Origin: Planctomycetota bacterium
Lineage (GTDB): Bacteria > Planctomycetota > UBA1135 > GCA-002686595
Assembly (NCBI GenBank): GCA_023150475.1
Contig: JAKLKU010000019.1
Location: 62,001 to 126,000 of the forward strand
Direction of reading: 5' to 3'
Length of the DNA: 64,000 nucleotides
Below are positions 33,625 to 43,441 of this stretch, one piece after another (positions within the stretch are counted from its first letter, which is position 1; each line of letters starts with the position of its first letter). The translations under genes were made by a program, and so were the position numbers. The notes beneath the pieces are model-generated. The model saw only the letters and a list, made by a program, of their open reading frames with translations. It made no database searches and had not been told where the DNA came from.

Positions 33625-36600
33625 ATGTCCCTCGGTCGCCACGTGTGGTGGTTCGCGTCCGCGTCGCTCGTGCTCGTCGGATGTGGCGGAGGCTCCGGAG
33701 CCTCGTCGACAGACAACTCGGTGCTCTCGGTGGTGCAGGACCTCGACGTCGACCCCGAAGGTCTGACCACGGTGGTGACGTTCGATTCCGCTCCTGGTTC
33801 GCTCTCGACCGCGAACTTCGACTGCGACGACGGTCAAGCGGCCCAGACGGTCAGCGTGGTCGGTTCGACCGCGACCGTGACGTGGGATGCGATCGTGACG
33901 CCGTCCTCGCGCGTCCGCGTCATCGGCGAAGCCGACATCGACAACGCCTACGTCGACGTCGAGACCACCGATGCGTCCGCGCCGACGTGGACCGTCGACG
34001 ACGCGCAAGTCGTGGCGGGTTGGGGCGACGACACGATCGAGATCTCGTTCACCGGTCCGTACGTGCAGGAAGCGTTGGTCGAGGACCTCGACAACTGGAC
34101 GCTCACCGTCGACGACACCGAGATGGACCTGACGGGCTCGACGTTCGACTTCGACCCGAACACGCAGACCCTCACGATCACGACGGGCCCGGACGCGAAC
34201 CTGCACGAGCAGTTCGACCTCGCGGCGACCAACGTGAAGAGCGTCTCCGACGTCGCCGTCGACCCGACGCCGGTGACGGCGGCGACCACGGGCGACTCGA
34301 CGGCGCCGACCCTCGTCAGCGCGGAACAGAACCTCGCCGAGGACGAATACGGCCGCGTCGTCGACTTCACGTTCGACGAGTCGATGGATCCGGTCTTCTG
34401 CCCGGTGCTCGGCAACTTCACGAGCAGCGACGGTGACCTCGCCGTCGCCGCCGAGATGGTCGCGGAAGACGTCCTGCGCGTCACGTTCTCGGCCCCGGTG
34501 GTCCCCGGCCTCGAAGACGTCGACCTCTCGAGCCTCGAAGACGCGCACGGCAACGACCTCGGCGCGACGACGACGGCGATCGCCGCCGGTAGCACGGTCG
34601 CGAACGCGTTCACGTCGGCGCCCGAGCTCGTCACGAGCTCCGGTGCGGCGAACGACGTGATCACCGCCGTGTTCGATCAAGCGATCGACCCCGAAGAAGC
34701 CGTCGATTCGAGCTTCTGGCTGCTCGAGATCCCGGACGGCACGCCCTACGACCTGTCGACGGCGACGTTCGACTACGACCTCGACGCGAAGACCCTGACG
34801 ATCACGCTCGCGGACGACTACCCGAACGGCACGAGCTTCGAATTCGGCGGCCTCTCGGGCAACGAACCGCACGACGTCGACGGTGAGTCGTTCACCAGCA
34901 CCGACACGGCGGCCGTGTCCGGCGAGACGACCGAGCCGACGATCACCGGCGTCACCCAGAACCGCAACGTCGATTCGTCCGGCGAGACCGTCGACGTCGT
35001 GTTCGACGAGGCCGTCGAAGAGACCACGGCCGAGACGATCGGCAACTACACGGTGTCCGGCGGCCAGAACGTGACCGCGGCGACCCTGCTGCCGAACCAG
35101 ACGACGGTGCGGCTCACGCTCGACGCCTACGCGCTGCCCGGCACGGACACGATCGACGTCTCGGGCGTCGACGACCTCGCCGGCAACACGCTCACGGCGG
35201 TCGTCGGTGATGCGATCGCGTCGTCCGACTCGACCGCGCCCGCCGTCGTCAGCGCGGCGGCCTACGCCTACGAAGGGCTCGACAACGACTCGCTCGTCGT
35301 CACGTTCAACGACGACATGGTCGAGTCGGAAGTGGAAGACCCGACGTCCTGGACCGTCGAGTCGCCGAGCGGCACGAGCGTCGACACCAGCAACGCGACG
35401 GTGACCTACGACGCCGACTCGCGGACGGCGACCCTCGTCTTCGACGGCAACGACGGAATCAACCTGAAGAACGACGACGACTTCTCGGTCGCGTTCAGCT
35501 CGATGCAGGACATCGGCGGCAACACGATCGGCGCGACGGCTTCGTTGGGCTCGATCGATGGCGAACGCACGTTGCCCGAAGTCGAGTCGATCTGGGTCGA
35601 ATCGGGCGCCGCGAACGTCGTGCACGTGATGTTCGACGAGCCGTGCGATCTGCTCGACGACATCACGGGCGACACGCACTATCGGGTGCTCGACGGTTCG
35701 CAGAACCTCGTCGGCACGCCGATCTCGGCGACGCCGGACAGCGACGGTCTCGGCGTGACGCTGACCTTCGGGTTCGCGGTGTCGAGCGTGAACCACACGC
35801 TCTCGGTCTACGGCCCGACCGACCTCGCCGGCAACTACCTGTTCCCGGTCGAGGAGATGACGATCACGGACGAAGACACGAGCGAGCCCGCGCTCGACGC
35901 GCCGAACAGCGCGTGCCTGTCGGTCAGCGGCGAGGACAACGACGTCCTGACCGCCGTGTTCGAAGAACCGATGGGTTCGTGGGGGCTGCTCGATCCGTCG
36001 AACTGGACCCTGGAGCTCGGTGTCACGTCGTACGACCTCTCGACCGCGACGTTCGCGTTCGACGGCCTCGACACGGTCACGATCACGCTCGATTCCGAAG
36101 ACGCGCACAGCCTCTCCGCCGGCGCCACGTACGACATCACGGTCGACAACGTGCGTTCGGTCCAAGGTGTCGCGCTGTCCGTGGCGAACACGACCGCTCC
36201 GACGGTCACCGGCGACGTCACGGCCCCCGACATCGCCGTCGGCAAGGCGAAGCTCGACCCCGCGGATCCGACCGCCGCTCTGGTGCTCGAGTTCGACGAA
36301 GCCATCGACGCGACGGAAGCCGAGGACGTCAACAACTACGACATCAGCGGCACGCATCCGACGTCCGCCGTGTGGCTCGGCGCGCGGAACGTGTGGCTGG
36401 AGTTCGGCGTCGTCGTCGGCGCCGGCGACACGCTCGACTTCACGATGACCGACCTCGCCGGCAACTCGGCGTCCGCGTCGGTGGTCGTCACGGCCGCGGA
36501 TTCGAACGGCCCGCTCGTCACGTCGATCACAGCGACGGCGACCGCCGACCTCGGCGGCGACACGGTCAAGATCGAGTTCGACGAGCCGGTCGACGAATCC

Positions 36601-37125
36601 GCCGCGACCGAGCTTGCGAACTACACGTTGACGTTGAACGGCGACGAGTTGTCGCTCGCTTCCGCGACCGCGAAGTACTCGAGCGTGGACGACAGCGTGA
36701 CGATCACGCTGGGCGCCGGTGTCGAACTCGTCACGGGTGACACGCTGAACGTGCAGGTCGCGGACGTCGACGACGCTTCCGGCAACACGATGTCGCCGGC
36801 GGCCAACATGAACTGCGTGATCGGTGGCGACGCGACCGGCGCGGACTTCGTCGCGAGCTTCGTGAACTGGCGCGAATCGGCGACCGGTGATGTCGTCGAC
36901 GTGCTCTTCAGCGAGGACGTGGACGACACGTTCGCGACCGACGACACGAACTGGACGGCGAGCACCGGCCTCTCCGTGCTCTCGGTCGAGAAAGTGTCGC
37001 AACGGTACTACCGCGTCACGCTCTCGTTGCCGCCGACCACCGGCGATCAGCTCGATCTGCTCGACCTGCCGGACCTCGCCGGCAACGTGTCGGGCGCGAT
37101 CACTAGCTCGATCATCGTCCCGTAA
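33625..37125 (+). CDS. Giant Ig-like-repeat lipoprotein
   Basis: 1166 residues. ATG at 33625 has an AAGGAAG ribosome-binding site 8 bases upstream. Lipoprotein signal with lipobox LVGC (VLVGCGGGSG). The mature part is about eleven repeats of 90-110 residues, each with an opening such as TAPTLVSAEQN or TEPTITGVTQ, a mid strand FDEAVD/FDEPVD and a DLAGN turn (DDLAGNTL, TDLAGNYL, MTDLAGNS, DLPDLAGN), the pattern of Big_5/SwmB-like bacterial Ig domains. The protein is extremely acidic (Asp/Glu-rich) and Thr/Ser-rich, low in Lys/Arg, probable Ca-stabilised surface adhesin or stalk-like protein. No C-terminal sorting signal or membrane anchor is visible, so attachment is by the lipid. Confidence 0.85.
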   Translation: MSLGRHVWWFASASLVLVGCGGGSGASSTDNSVLSVVQDLDVDPEGLTTVVTFDSAPGSLSTANFDCDDGQAAQTVSVVGSTATVTWDAIVTPSSRVRVIGEADIDNAYVDVETTDASAPTWTVDDAQVVAGWGDDTIEISFTGPYVQEALVEDLDNWTLTVDDTEMDLTGSTFDFDPNTQTLTITTGPDANLHEQFDLAATNVKSVSDVAVDPTPVTAATTGDSTAPTLVSAEQNLAEDEYGRVVDFTFDESMDPVFCPVLGNFTSSDGDLAVAAEMVAEDVLRVTFSAPVVPGLEDVDLSSLEDAHGNDLGATTTAIAAGSTVANAFTSAPELVTSSGAANDVITAVFDQAIDPEEAVDSSFWLLEIPDGTPYDLSTATFDYDLDAKTLTITLADDYPNGTSFEFGGLSGNEPHDVDGESFTSTDTAAVSGETTEPTITGVTQNRNVDSSGETVDVVFDEAVEETTAETIGNYTVSGGQNVTAATLLPNQTTVRLTLDAYALPGTDTIDVSGVDDLAGNTLTAVVGDAIASSDSTAPAVVSAAAYAYEGLDNDSLVVTFNDDMVESEVEDPTSWTVESPSGTSVDTSNATVTYDADSRTATLVFDGNDGINLKNDDDFSVAFSSMQDIGGNTIGATASLGSIDGERTLPEVESIWVESGAANVVHVMFDEPCDLLDDITGDTHYRVLDGSQNLVGTPISATPDSDGLGVTLTFGFAVSSVNHTLSVYGPTDLAGNYLFPVEEMTITDEDTSEPALDAPNSACLSVSGEDNDVLTAVFEEPMGSWGLLDPSNWTLELGVTSYDLSTATFAFDGLDTVTITLDSEDAHSLSAGATYDITVDNVRSVQGVALSVANTTAPTVTGDVTAPDIAVGKAKLDPADPTAALVLEFDEAIDATEAEDVNNYDISGTHPTSAVWLGARNVWLEFGVVVGAGDTLDFTMTDLAGNSASASVVVTAADSNGPLVTSITATATADLGGDTVKIEFDEPVDESAATELANYTLTLNGDELSLASATAKYSSVDDSVTITLGAGVELVTGDTLNVQVADVDDASGNTMSPAANMNCVIGGDATGADFVASFVNWRESATGDVVDVLFSEDVDDTFATDDTNWTASTGLSVLSVEKVSQRYYRVTLSLPPTTGDQLDLLDLPDLAGNVSGAITSSIIVP

Positions 37126-37143
37126 CCGATCGGGACGCTTTTT

Positions 37144-37185
37144 CCGCCCTCGACGGCCGCGAACGTGCGGCCTCGAGGGCGGTTT
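37144..37185 (+). terminator. Strong intrinsic terminator after the Ig-repeat lipoprotein
   Basis: A hairpin with arms 37144-37160 and 37167-37182: 16 pairs apart from one bulged C at 37154, loop GAACGT, followed by TTTCG. It isolates the downstream MglA operon from the lipoprotein gene. Confidence 0.85.
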
Positions 37186-37294
37186 CGTCGGTCGCCTTCA
37201 GGTCCGCGGAGCCGAGTCTCGATAGAGCGCGACGCCCGCTTCGTCCGGCCCCCGGGGAAAGCTCCTCGGCGCGCTCTCGGCGGGGAGGAATCAC

Positions 37295-38380
37295 GTGTCC
37301 GAACCGAACACGACCGAACTCGCATCCGACGTCATGGAGGCTCTCGCTGGTCCGCCCGAAGGGGCGGATCGCTCCGGGACCGCGTTTCGCGAGAACGTCG
37401 AGCGCGCCGAATCCGAATTCGACATCGCCGAACTCGCGACCTCCGTGCAGGCGCTCGTCAAACGCCTCGGCGAGGATCCGACGGATCTGCGCGCGCTCGA
37501 ATCACTGATCGTCTTGGGCCTCGCGCACCCGGAAGCCCTCGAACACGACGGCATTCCGCTCGCGCAAGAGGGCAAGCGGCTCGCGGTGCTCTTCGAACAC
37601 CGCGGTGAGACCGATCGCGCCCACGCGTTGCTCGAAATGCTCGCCGAGCGGATGCCCGCCGACAAACGGATCGGTCACCAACTCGCGTCGATGCTGCGCC
37701 GCAACGGCAAGTCCGATCGGTTGCTCGAGCGGTACCTGTCGCGCGCGAACGAGGCCGTCGCCGCCGACCGCCCGGAGGACGCGATCCCGTGGCTCCAGGA
37801 AGCGCTGCTCGTCGATCGCTCGCGGCGCGACATCGCGCGCATGATCCGCGACCTGCGCTTCCAAGTCGCCGAGCGCCGCTCGCGCACGCTGCGTGGTGTC
37901 AAGCGCGTGCTCGGCGCGCTGTGCGTCGCCGGCGTGCTCGGCGCGGCCATCTGGTGGGAGCGGCACGTCGAGACGAGCTACTCCGAACTGCCGGTCGCGG
38001 ACGTCGCGGACCTGCGCTCGTTGCGTGAGCGCCTCGCCGCGCTCGACGGACTGATGGAGAGCTACCCGATCTGGCTCGGGATGCTGAAAGCGTCCTCCGA
38101 ACGGGCGGACCTGCGCGTCGGCATCCAGAAACTCGTCTCCGCGCAGGCCGACGCTGAGCGAGCGCGTGAAGAAGAGCGCGCGCGACGTCTCGCCCAAGCG
38201 GATTCCGCGAAGCTGCGCGGCGACATGCACATGGAGAACGGCGACTTCGCCGCGGCGCTCGCCGACTACCGGGAGAGCCTCGCCGCCGCACCCGATCCTT
38301 GGCCGATGCGTGAGCGCGTCGAAGCGAACATCCTCGCGCTCGCTCGTTGGGAATCCGACCAGCAGGAAACCAGCCGATGA
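37295..38380 (+). CDS. TPR protein with a central transmembrane helix (MglA operon gene 1)
   Basis: 361 residues. A GTG start has an excellent ribosome-binding site (GGGGAGGA, 4-5 bases before). Residues 1-185 contain TPR-like helical pairs (TDLRALESLIVLGLAHPEALEHDG, RGETDRAHALLEMLAERMPADKRIG, DRPEDAIPWLQEALLVDRSRRD); 203-225 is a single membrane helix (VLGALCVAGVLGAAIWW) preceded by a basic RRSRTLRGVKR; the distal part is helical and ends with a TPR-like MENGDFAAALADYRESLAAAPDPW. Topology: N-TPR in the cytoplasm, C-TPR outside, by the positive-inside rule. The stop overlaps the next start. First gene of the five-gene GTPase operon; a membrane receptor or clamp for the roadblock/GTPase complex is my inference. 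Confidence 0.78.
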   Translation: MSEPNTTELASDVMEALAGPPEGADRSGTAFRENVERAESEFDIAELATSVQALVKRLGEDPTDLRALESLIVLGLAHPEALEHDGIPLAQEGKRLAVLFEHRGETDRAHALLEMLAERMPADKRIGHQLASMLRRNGKSDRLLERYLSRANEAVAADRPEDAIPWLQEALLVDRSRRDIARMIRDLRFQVAERRSRTLRGVKRVLGALCVAGVLGAAIWWERHVETSYSELPVADVADLRSLRERLAALDGLMESYPIWLGMLKASSERADLRVGIQKLVSAQADAERAREEERARRLAQADSAKLRGDMHMENGDFAAALADYRESLAAAPDPWPMRERVEANILALARWESDQQETSR

Positions 38381-39474
38381 GTTTCGTCGAGAAGTTGTTC
38401 TCGACGGTGCGCTTGCGCGACCGTCGATCGAAGCTGTCGGACAATCCGACGATCCAGAACTACGTCGCGCTCGCGCGAGAACACGCGCAGCGCGGCGAAA
38501 TGCAGGAAGTGCAGCGCCTGTGCTCCGAAGCACTCGAGCTCTACCCGCAGAACCCCGAGCTGACTCGGCTTGCGGAACGCGCACGCGAGCTCGAACGCGA
38601 AGACCGCACTCGCGAGTTGTATCGCCAATTGCGCGAGTCGCCGCGGCCGGCGCTCTATCGCGAACTCGGCGAGATCCTGCTCGAATCGGGCCGCGTCGCG
38701 CGCGCCGAGGAGTGCGCTTCGGACTGGTATTCGCACACCGGCGACGGCCAAGCGCTGTTCCTGCGTGCACAGGCTCGCACGCGGCGCTTCTTCGCGGACA
38801 AACGCCGCGACGACGGTCGGCTCGCGCTCGAGTTCATCGAAGCGGCGGCGAAATCGCTCTCGACCGACGTGCGGGTCTTCGAACTCGAACTCGAAGTCTA
38901 CGAGCGGATCGGCGCCTGGCGCGATGCGCAGCGCGTGTTGACGCGCTTGCTCGAACTCGAACCGGGCGAGCCGCGTCACGAGACGCGTTATCGCGCCGTC
39001 GCCACGCGCGCCGACCGCGCGCCGAGCGTCGACCAGGCGTTGCGCCAAGTCGAGAAGTTCGGCGCGCTCTTCGACGACGAGCCCCACGCGCCGCTCTCGG
39101 CGCCGAGCAACGGCACGATTCGGCCGCGGCTGCAGGCGCTGCAAGCCGAAGAAGGCGTCCAAGCGGCGATCTACGTCCGCGGCGCGACCGCTCTGGTGCA
39201 AGGTCCGAAGGGCGCGACTGCGGAGCGGCATGCGCGGTCGATGCGCGAAGTCGTGCAGAAGAGCGCGGCCGCGGCGCGCAAGCTCGGGCTCGGTCAGGCG
39301 AACGAGATCCAACTCGAAGGCGATTTCGGCCGCTTGCTCGTCATGCCGAGCGAGCACGCCTCCGCGGGGCTGTGGCTGCACCGCGAGCCCGACGAACGGC
39401 AGCGTCGCGCGCTCGTCGAACTCGCCGGACTCGCCGCGGAGAAGGACGGCAACGCAGAGGAGCCCGCGTCATGA
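38377..39474 (+). CDS. TPR plus roadblock/LC7-like protein (MglA operon gene 2)
   Basis: 365 residues. Residues 25-240 are TPR-like helices (REHAQRGEMQEVQRLCSEALELYPQN; GRVARAEECASDWYSHTGD; RIGAWRDAQRVLTRLLELEPG). The C-terminal about 110 residues (from PRLQALQAEEGVQAAIYVRGATALVQGP to LLVMPSEHASAGLWLHRE) have the helix-strand-strand-helix pattern of the roadblock/LC7 fold, including the EGVQAAIYVRG strand and the late EIQLEGDFGRLLVMPSE hairpin. The ATG overlaps the previous stop (ATGA), and its own stop overlaps the next start. Roadblock proteins bind Ras-like GTPases as GAPs or scaffolds. A TPR-roadblock fusion is unusual. Confidence 0.7.
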   Translation: MSFVEKLFSTVRLRDRRSKLSDNPTIQNYVALAREHAQRGEMQEVQRLCSEALELYPQNPELTRLAERARELEREDRTRELYRQLRESPRPALYRELGEILLESGRVARAEECASDWYSHTGDGQALFLRAQARTRRFFADKRRDDGRLALEFIEAAAKSLSTDVRVFELELEVYERIGAWRDAQRVLTRLLELEPGEPRHETRYRAVATRADRAPSVDQALRQVEKFGALFDDEPHAPLSAPSNGTIRPRLQALQAEEGVQAAIYVRGATALVQGPKGATAERHARSMREVVQKSAAAARKLGLGQANEIQLEGDFGRLLVMPSEHASAGLWLHREPDERQRRALVELAGLAAEKDGNAEEPAS

Positions 39475-39983
39475 TCGAAGTGCTCGACCCGTTGTCCAAG
39501 ATCGCGGGTGTCCGCCTCGCATTGCTGGTCGCTCCCGACGGAGTGCCGGTGTGCGTGCGCGGCAAGCACGCCCAGGAGAACCAGGCGGGCACCGGCGAGG
39601 ACACGGACTCGCTCTCGGCGCTCGCGACCGGCTGGCTGAGCGATCTCTCGCGTTCGGTCGCGCCGCTTTCGTGGAATCCGCCGCAGCGCGTCGTCTTGCG
39701 CGCCGCGCGCGGCACTTTGGTGATGCTCGCCGTTCCCGGCGCCGTGTTGCTCGCGATCTGCGACCGCGGCGTCAGCGCAGACGAACTCCGCCTGCCGATG
39801 GAAGGCGCCGTCGCGCGCATGCAGCGCATCCTGCGCGGCATGGGCGAGCGTCCGACCTCCCCCGATCCCGACGCGACGCTCCCCGGCGGAGCGCTGCCTT
39901 CTCGCGCTTCGCATCAAGAAGCGGGGAGTGAGAGCACCGATAACTGGCCCGCTCAGTCCCCGGCGGTAACGGGGCAGGATTGA
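39471..39983 (+). CDS. Roadblock/LC7-domain protein (MglA operon gene 3)
   Basis: 170 residues. Residues 1-125 match the roadblock fold (LDPLSKIAGVRLALLVAPDGVPVCVRG...SLSALATGWLSDLSRSV...RVVLRAARGTLVMLAVPGAVLLAICDRG). The last 45 residues are polar, Ser/Pro-rich and likely disordered. Start ATG overlaps the previous TGA; the stop is one base before the GTPase ATG. Likely a homodimeric partner of the GTPase, like MglB; whether it stimulates GTP hydrolysis cannot be seen. Confidence 0.75.
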   Translation: MIEVLDPLSKIAGVRLALLVAPDGVPVCVRGKHAQENQAGTGEDTDSLSALATGWLSDLSRSVAPLSWNPPQRVVLRAARGTLVMLAVPGAVLLAICDRGVSADELRLPMEGAVARMQRILRGMGERPTSPDPDATLPGGALPSRASHQEAGSESTDNWPAQSPAVTGQD

Positions 39984-39984
39984 C

Positions 39985-41199
<1,215 letters not shown>

Positions 41200-41208
41200 G
41201 GAGCAGCC

Positions 41209-41712
41209 ATGACCCGCGATGCGAAACTCCGCGACGACCGCCTCGTCTTCTATGCCAATGACGTCGAGCGCCTCGAAGGCGAACTCGACGGTTTCCTCGA
41301 GCTCTCGAGCGCGCGCTGCGCGTTCCTGATCGACCGCGACGGTCACTTGGTGACCCGCCGCGGCGAGCCGATGACCCAGTCGCTCGAATCCGTCGCCGCG
41401 TTGATCGCCGGCTCGTTCGCCGCGACGCGCGAGATGGCGCGCCAGCTCGGCGAGAACGAGTTCACGATCCTGTTCCACCAGGGCGCCCGCGACTCGATCC
41501 AACTCCAGTTGGTGGGGGACCGCACCCTGCTCGCGATCGTCTTCGACCAACGCACGAACCTCGGCCTCGTCCGCTTCTACGCCAAGGAAGCGGCCCGCCG
41601 GCTCGAAGGCGTGTTCGGCGAGATCGCGACCCGGCCCGCTTCGGCGGCCTCGGACGCGCTCTCCGACAAGTTCTCCGCCGACGCGACTGCGGCCTTGGAC
41701 AAGCTGTTCTAG
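41209..41712 (+). CDS. Roadblock/LC7-domain protein, MglB-like (MglA operon gene 5)
   Basis: 167 residues. DDVERLEGELDGFLELSSARCAFLIDRDGHLVTRRGE is the first helix-strand of the roadblock fold, followed by the SLESVAALIAGSFAATREMARQLGE helix and the FTILFHQGARDSIQLQLVGDRTLLAIVFDQRTNLGLVRF strands, a classic MglB-type pattern. The last 30 residues are an Ala/Ser/Asp-rich tail. It is 9 bases behind the GTPase with an AAGGAG ribosome-binding site, which is the standard mglA-mglB neighbourhood in many phyla. Probable GTPase-activating partner. Confidence 0.85.
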   Translation: MTRDAKLRDDRLVFYANDVERLEGELDGFLELSSARCAFLIDRDGHLVTRRGEPMTQSLESVAALIAGSFAATREMARQLGENEFTILFHQGARDSIQLQLVGDRTLLAIVFDQRTNLGLVRFYAKEAARRLEGVFGEIATRPASAASDALSDKFSADATAALDKLF

Positions 41713-41734
41713 GCCGTCCGGAAGCCTGGACCTT

Positions 41735-41773
41735 CGAGGCGCCCCTCGGACTTGCCGTCCGGGGGGCGCCTCG
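41735..41773 (+). terminator. Inverted repeat ending the MglA operon
   Basis: CGAGGCGCCCC (41735-41745) and GGGGCGCCTCG (41763-41773): 11-bp perfect arms, 17-base loop. The following sequence has only weak T content, so termination may be Rho-dependent or partial. Overlaps the putative rpmB promoter. Confidence 0.55.
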
Positions 41774-41780
41774 CTATCCT
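41752..41780 (+). promoter_or_regulatory. Candidate promoter of rpmB
   Basis: TTGCCG (41752-41757), 17-bp spacer, TATCCT (41775-41780), 77 bases before the rpmB ATG. Both elements are partial matches; position is right. Confidence 0.45.
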
Positions 41781-41856
41781 CCTCGCCCTTCAACCCCCGG
41801 ACGCTCCGCTGGAAGGCGGCGTGGGCCCGGGCTTTCGGACAGAACGGAGCAATCGG

Positions 41857-42108
41857 ATGGCACGGGTTTGCGAGATCTGCGGCAAGAAGACTCAGAGCGG
41901 CGCTCAGTTGGCTCGGCGCGGCTTGCCCAAGAAGAAGGGCGGCGTCGGCTTGCGCATCACCGGACACACGCTGCGCAAGTTCAAGGCGAACGTGCAGCGT
42001 CTGCGCATCGAAGTCGACGGTGAAGCGACTCGCATCCGCATCTGCACGCGGTGCATCAAGAGCGGCAAGGTCGTCAAGCCCAAGCGCTCGTCGACCTCGG
42101 CTGCCTGA
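41857..42108 (+). CDS. rpmB: 50S ribosomal protein L28
   Basis: 83 residues. ARVCEICGKKTQSGAQLARRG and the C-terminal RICTRCIKSGKVVK carry the two CxxC pairs of the zinc-binding (C+) form of L28; the KKKGGVGLRITGHTLRKFKANVQRLRI core is typical. Start ATG is at 41857 behind GGAG. Followed by a hairpin terminator. Single-gene unit. Confidence 0.96.
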   Translation: MARVCEICGKKTQSGAQLARRGLPKKKGGVGLRITGHTLRKFKANVQRLRIEVDGEATRIRICTRCIKSGKVVKPKRSSTSAA

Positions 42109-42142
42109 AATCGTTCCGCGTTCGGGAACGTCTTCGGAACAC

Positions 42143-42179
42143 CACGCGCGCGGCGCCTGACGGCGCGGCGCGCGTGTTT
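42143..42179 (+). terminator. Intrinsic terminator of rpmB
   Basis: 15-bp stem (42143-42157 with 42162-42176, one mismatch), TGAC loop, then TTT at 42177-42179. Confidence 0.75.
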
Positions 42180-42659
42180 CGTTGCGGCGCTTCGCGCGCG
42201 TGGTTCCGCCGCGCGGCGCAGGCGAGGGCGCGTCGAGGTGCGCTGGCGCGTGGGGCTCGCGTCGCGCGCGTCGGGCGCCGCGCGCGCTGCGGGCGCATGA
42301 CACCCCGAGCGCTCGTAAGTCCACGCGAGCACAAGCACTTGGAGCGGCGCGCGTCGAGCGCACGTCGCTCGGATCCATGCCCGATCGAAGCTCGGCCGAA
42401 GCGCGCCTCACGTGCGGCTGACGTAAGTATCGGAGCTCGGTCGAACGTCCCCGCGCTGCACGGCGAGTCGCGCCGCGTGCATGCTCGACCAACGCTCGAT
42501 CGATTGCGAACTGCTCGCTCGCCGACCGTCGCGCCGAGAAAAGTTCGGAAATGGTGGGCAAGGTCTGCTCGATCGGTGCCGAAGGAGGCAAGTGATGTCG
42601 TGGACGGGCGTCGACAGGCGCCCACAGATTCGGACCTGAGTCCAAAGGAGAACTCGATC
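42180..42659. other. Unassigned stretch before the Lys-rich peptide gene
   Basis: 480 bases with no supported gene. Both strands have open frames but with Arg-rich, low-complexity translations typical of GC-rich non-coding DNA. The last 20 bases are the ribosome-binding region of the small peptide gene; the promoter of the peptide-HU unit should be in the AT-richer patch around 42530-42600 (AAAAGTTCGGAAATGGTG), but I see no clear -35/-10 pair. Confidence 0.5.
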
Positions 42660-42728
42660 ATGGCTAAGAAGAAGACGAAGAAGGCGAAGAAGGGTGCTCG
42701 TAAGGGCAAGCGCGCCAAGAAGGCCTGA
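42660..42728 (+). CDS. 22-residue Lys/Arg-rich micropeptide
   Basis: ATG at 42660, stop TGA at 42726-42728, translation MAKKK...KRAKKA (13 of 22 residues Lys or Arg, rest mainly Ala/Gly). An AAAGGAG ribosome-binding site ends 9 bases before the ATG, better than most in the window. Composition resembles the Lys-rich tails of histone H1-like proteins and of some actinobacterial/planctomycete HU proteins. It sits 17 bases upstream of HU. DNA or RNA binding is inferred. It is too short for usual gene callers; function unproven. Confidence 0.7.
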   Translation: MAKKKTKKAKKGARKGKRAKKA

Positions 42729-42745
42729 AGTCCGCTTGCTTCGCG

Positions 42746-43015
42746 GTGAACAAGAGTCAGCTGGTTGATCACGTCGCCCAGGAGCTCCGGGCTTCGCGCC
42801 TTGGAGCTTCGCGCTTGGTCGACACGGTGCTCTCCGGCATCCAAAAAGGCCTCCGCGAAGACAACTGCGTGACCATCGCCGGGTTCGGCACGTTCGAGGT
42901 GAAGGCCCGCAAGGCCCGCGTCGGACGCAATCCCCACACCGGAGAGCCGATCCGGATCGAGGCCGGAAGGCGTGTCGGCTTCCGCATGGGCAAGGCTCTG
43001 CGCGAATCCGTCTAG
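42746..43015 (+). CDS. HU/IHF-family DNA-binding protein
   Basis: 89 residues, the normal HU length, starting with GTG (NKSQLVDHVAQEL). Conserved core: helices 1-2, then FGTFEVKARKARVGRNPHTGEPIRI, with the arm motif G-R-N-P-x-T-G intact, ending RVGFRMGKALRES. Histone-like nucleoid protein that bends and compacts DNA. No long Lys-rich extension is present on HU itself; that material is instead encoded by the separate micropeptide 17 bases upstream. No good ribosome-binding site precedes the GTG, so translation may be coupled to the micropeptide. Confidence 0.94.
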   Translation: MNKSQLVDHVAQELRASRLGASRLVDTVLSGIQKGLREDNCVTIAGFGTFEVKARKARVGRNPHTGEPIRIEAGRRVGFRMGKALRESV

Positions 43016-43042
43016 CTCGGCTCGTCCCACGAGACCGACCAA

Positions 43043-43075
43043 CGGCCGGGTTCTCCCTCGAGGAGAGCCCGGCCG
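43043..43075 (+). terminator. Hairpin terminator after HU
   Basis: 14-bp stem with one G-T pair (43043-43056 with 43062-43075), 5-base loop CTCGA. The following sequence is only moderately T-rich, so it may need Rho or act as an mRNA-stabilising structure. Confidence 0.65.
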
Positions 43076-43441
43076 ATCTCTTGGCGTTGTGCCTTCCTCC
43101 AGGTCCTGACGAACGTCGTCGTTCCGAAGCTTGTCGCGCTTCGTGACGCGAGGGCGAACTGCGAGTCCGAGCCTCGAGCTCGGCGGGCGCCGACGCGAAC
43201 TCGGGTTGAGGTATCGCCCTCGCATTGGCGACGGGCTGTCCTGTCGCGGGACCGCCAGCGGCGGCGCCATGCTGGCCCTGCGTCCACTGGTCGCAACGAG
43301 CTGCGCCCCGCGCGTGACCGGACATCGATGTGTTGTCCCGGAACGTCCACGGCATGGGCGGATGCGGGTTGCGCAGGTCCGTATCCAGGCGATGTTTTGG
43401 AATGCGATTGTCGCGACTGACCGCCTGATGGAGTTGCGATC
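43076..43441. other. Intergenic region before the atypical orphan gene
   Basis: 366 bases with no convincing gene. Its base composition begins to fall from the surrounding level here. The short open frame at 43131-43445 is in the wrong composition to be trusted and ends inside the start of the next gene. Probably promoter and leader of the orphan gene. Confidence 0.45.

Noticed and set aside
33484..37002. Minus-strand open frame of 1172 codons opposite the Ig-repeat lipoprotein
   Set aside because: The plus-strand reading has a signal peptide, repeats, a strong ribosome-binding site and a terminator; the antisense frame is Arg/Val low-complexity.
42660..42728. 30S ribosomal protein Thx as the identity of the Lys-rich peptide
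   Set aside because: Composition is similar but Thx has aromatic and Thr/Gly pattern (around a TGTYGKYRP-like core) that is absent; only basic residues and Ala/Gly are seen.
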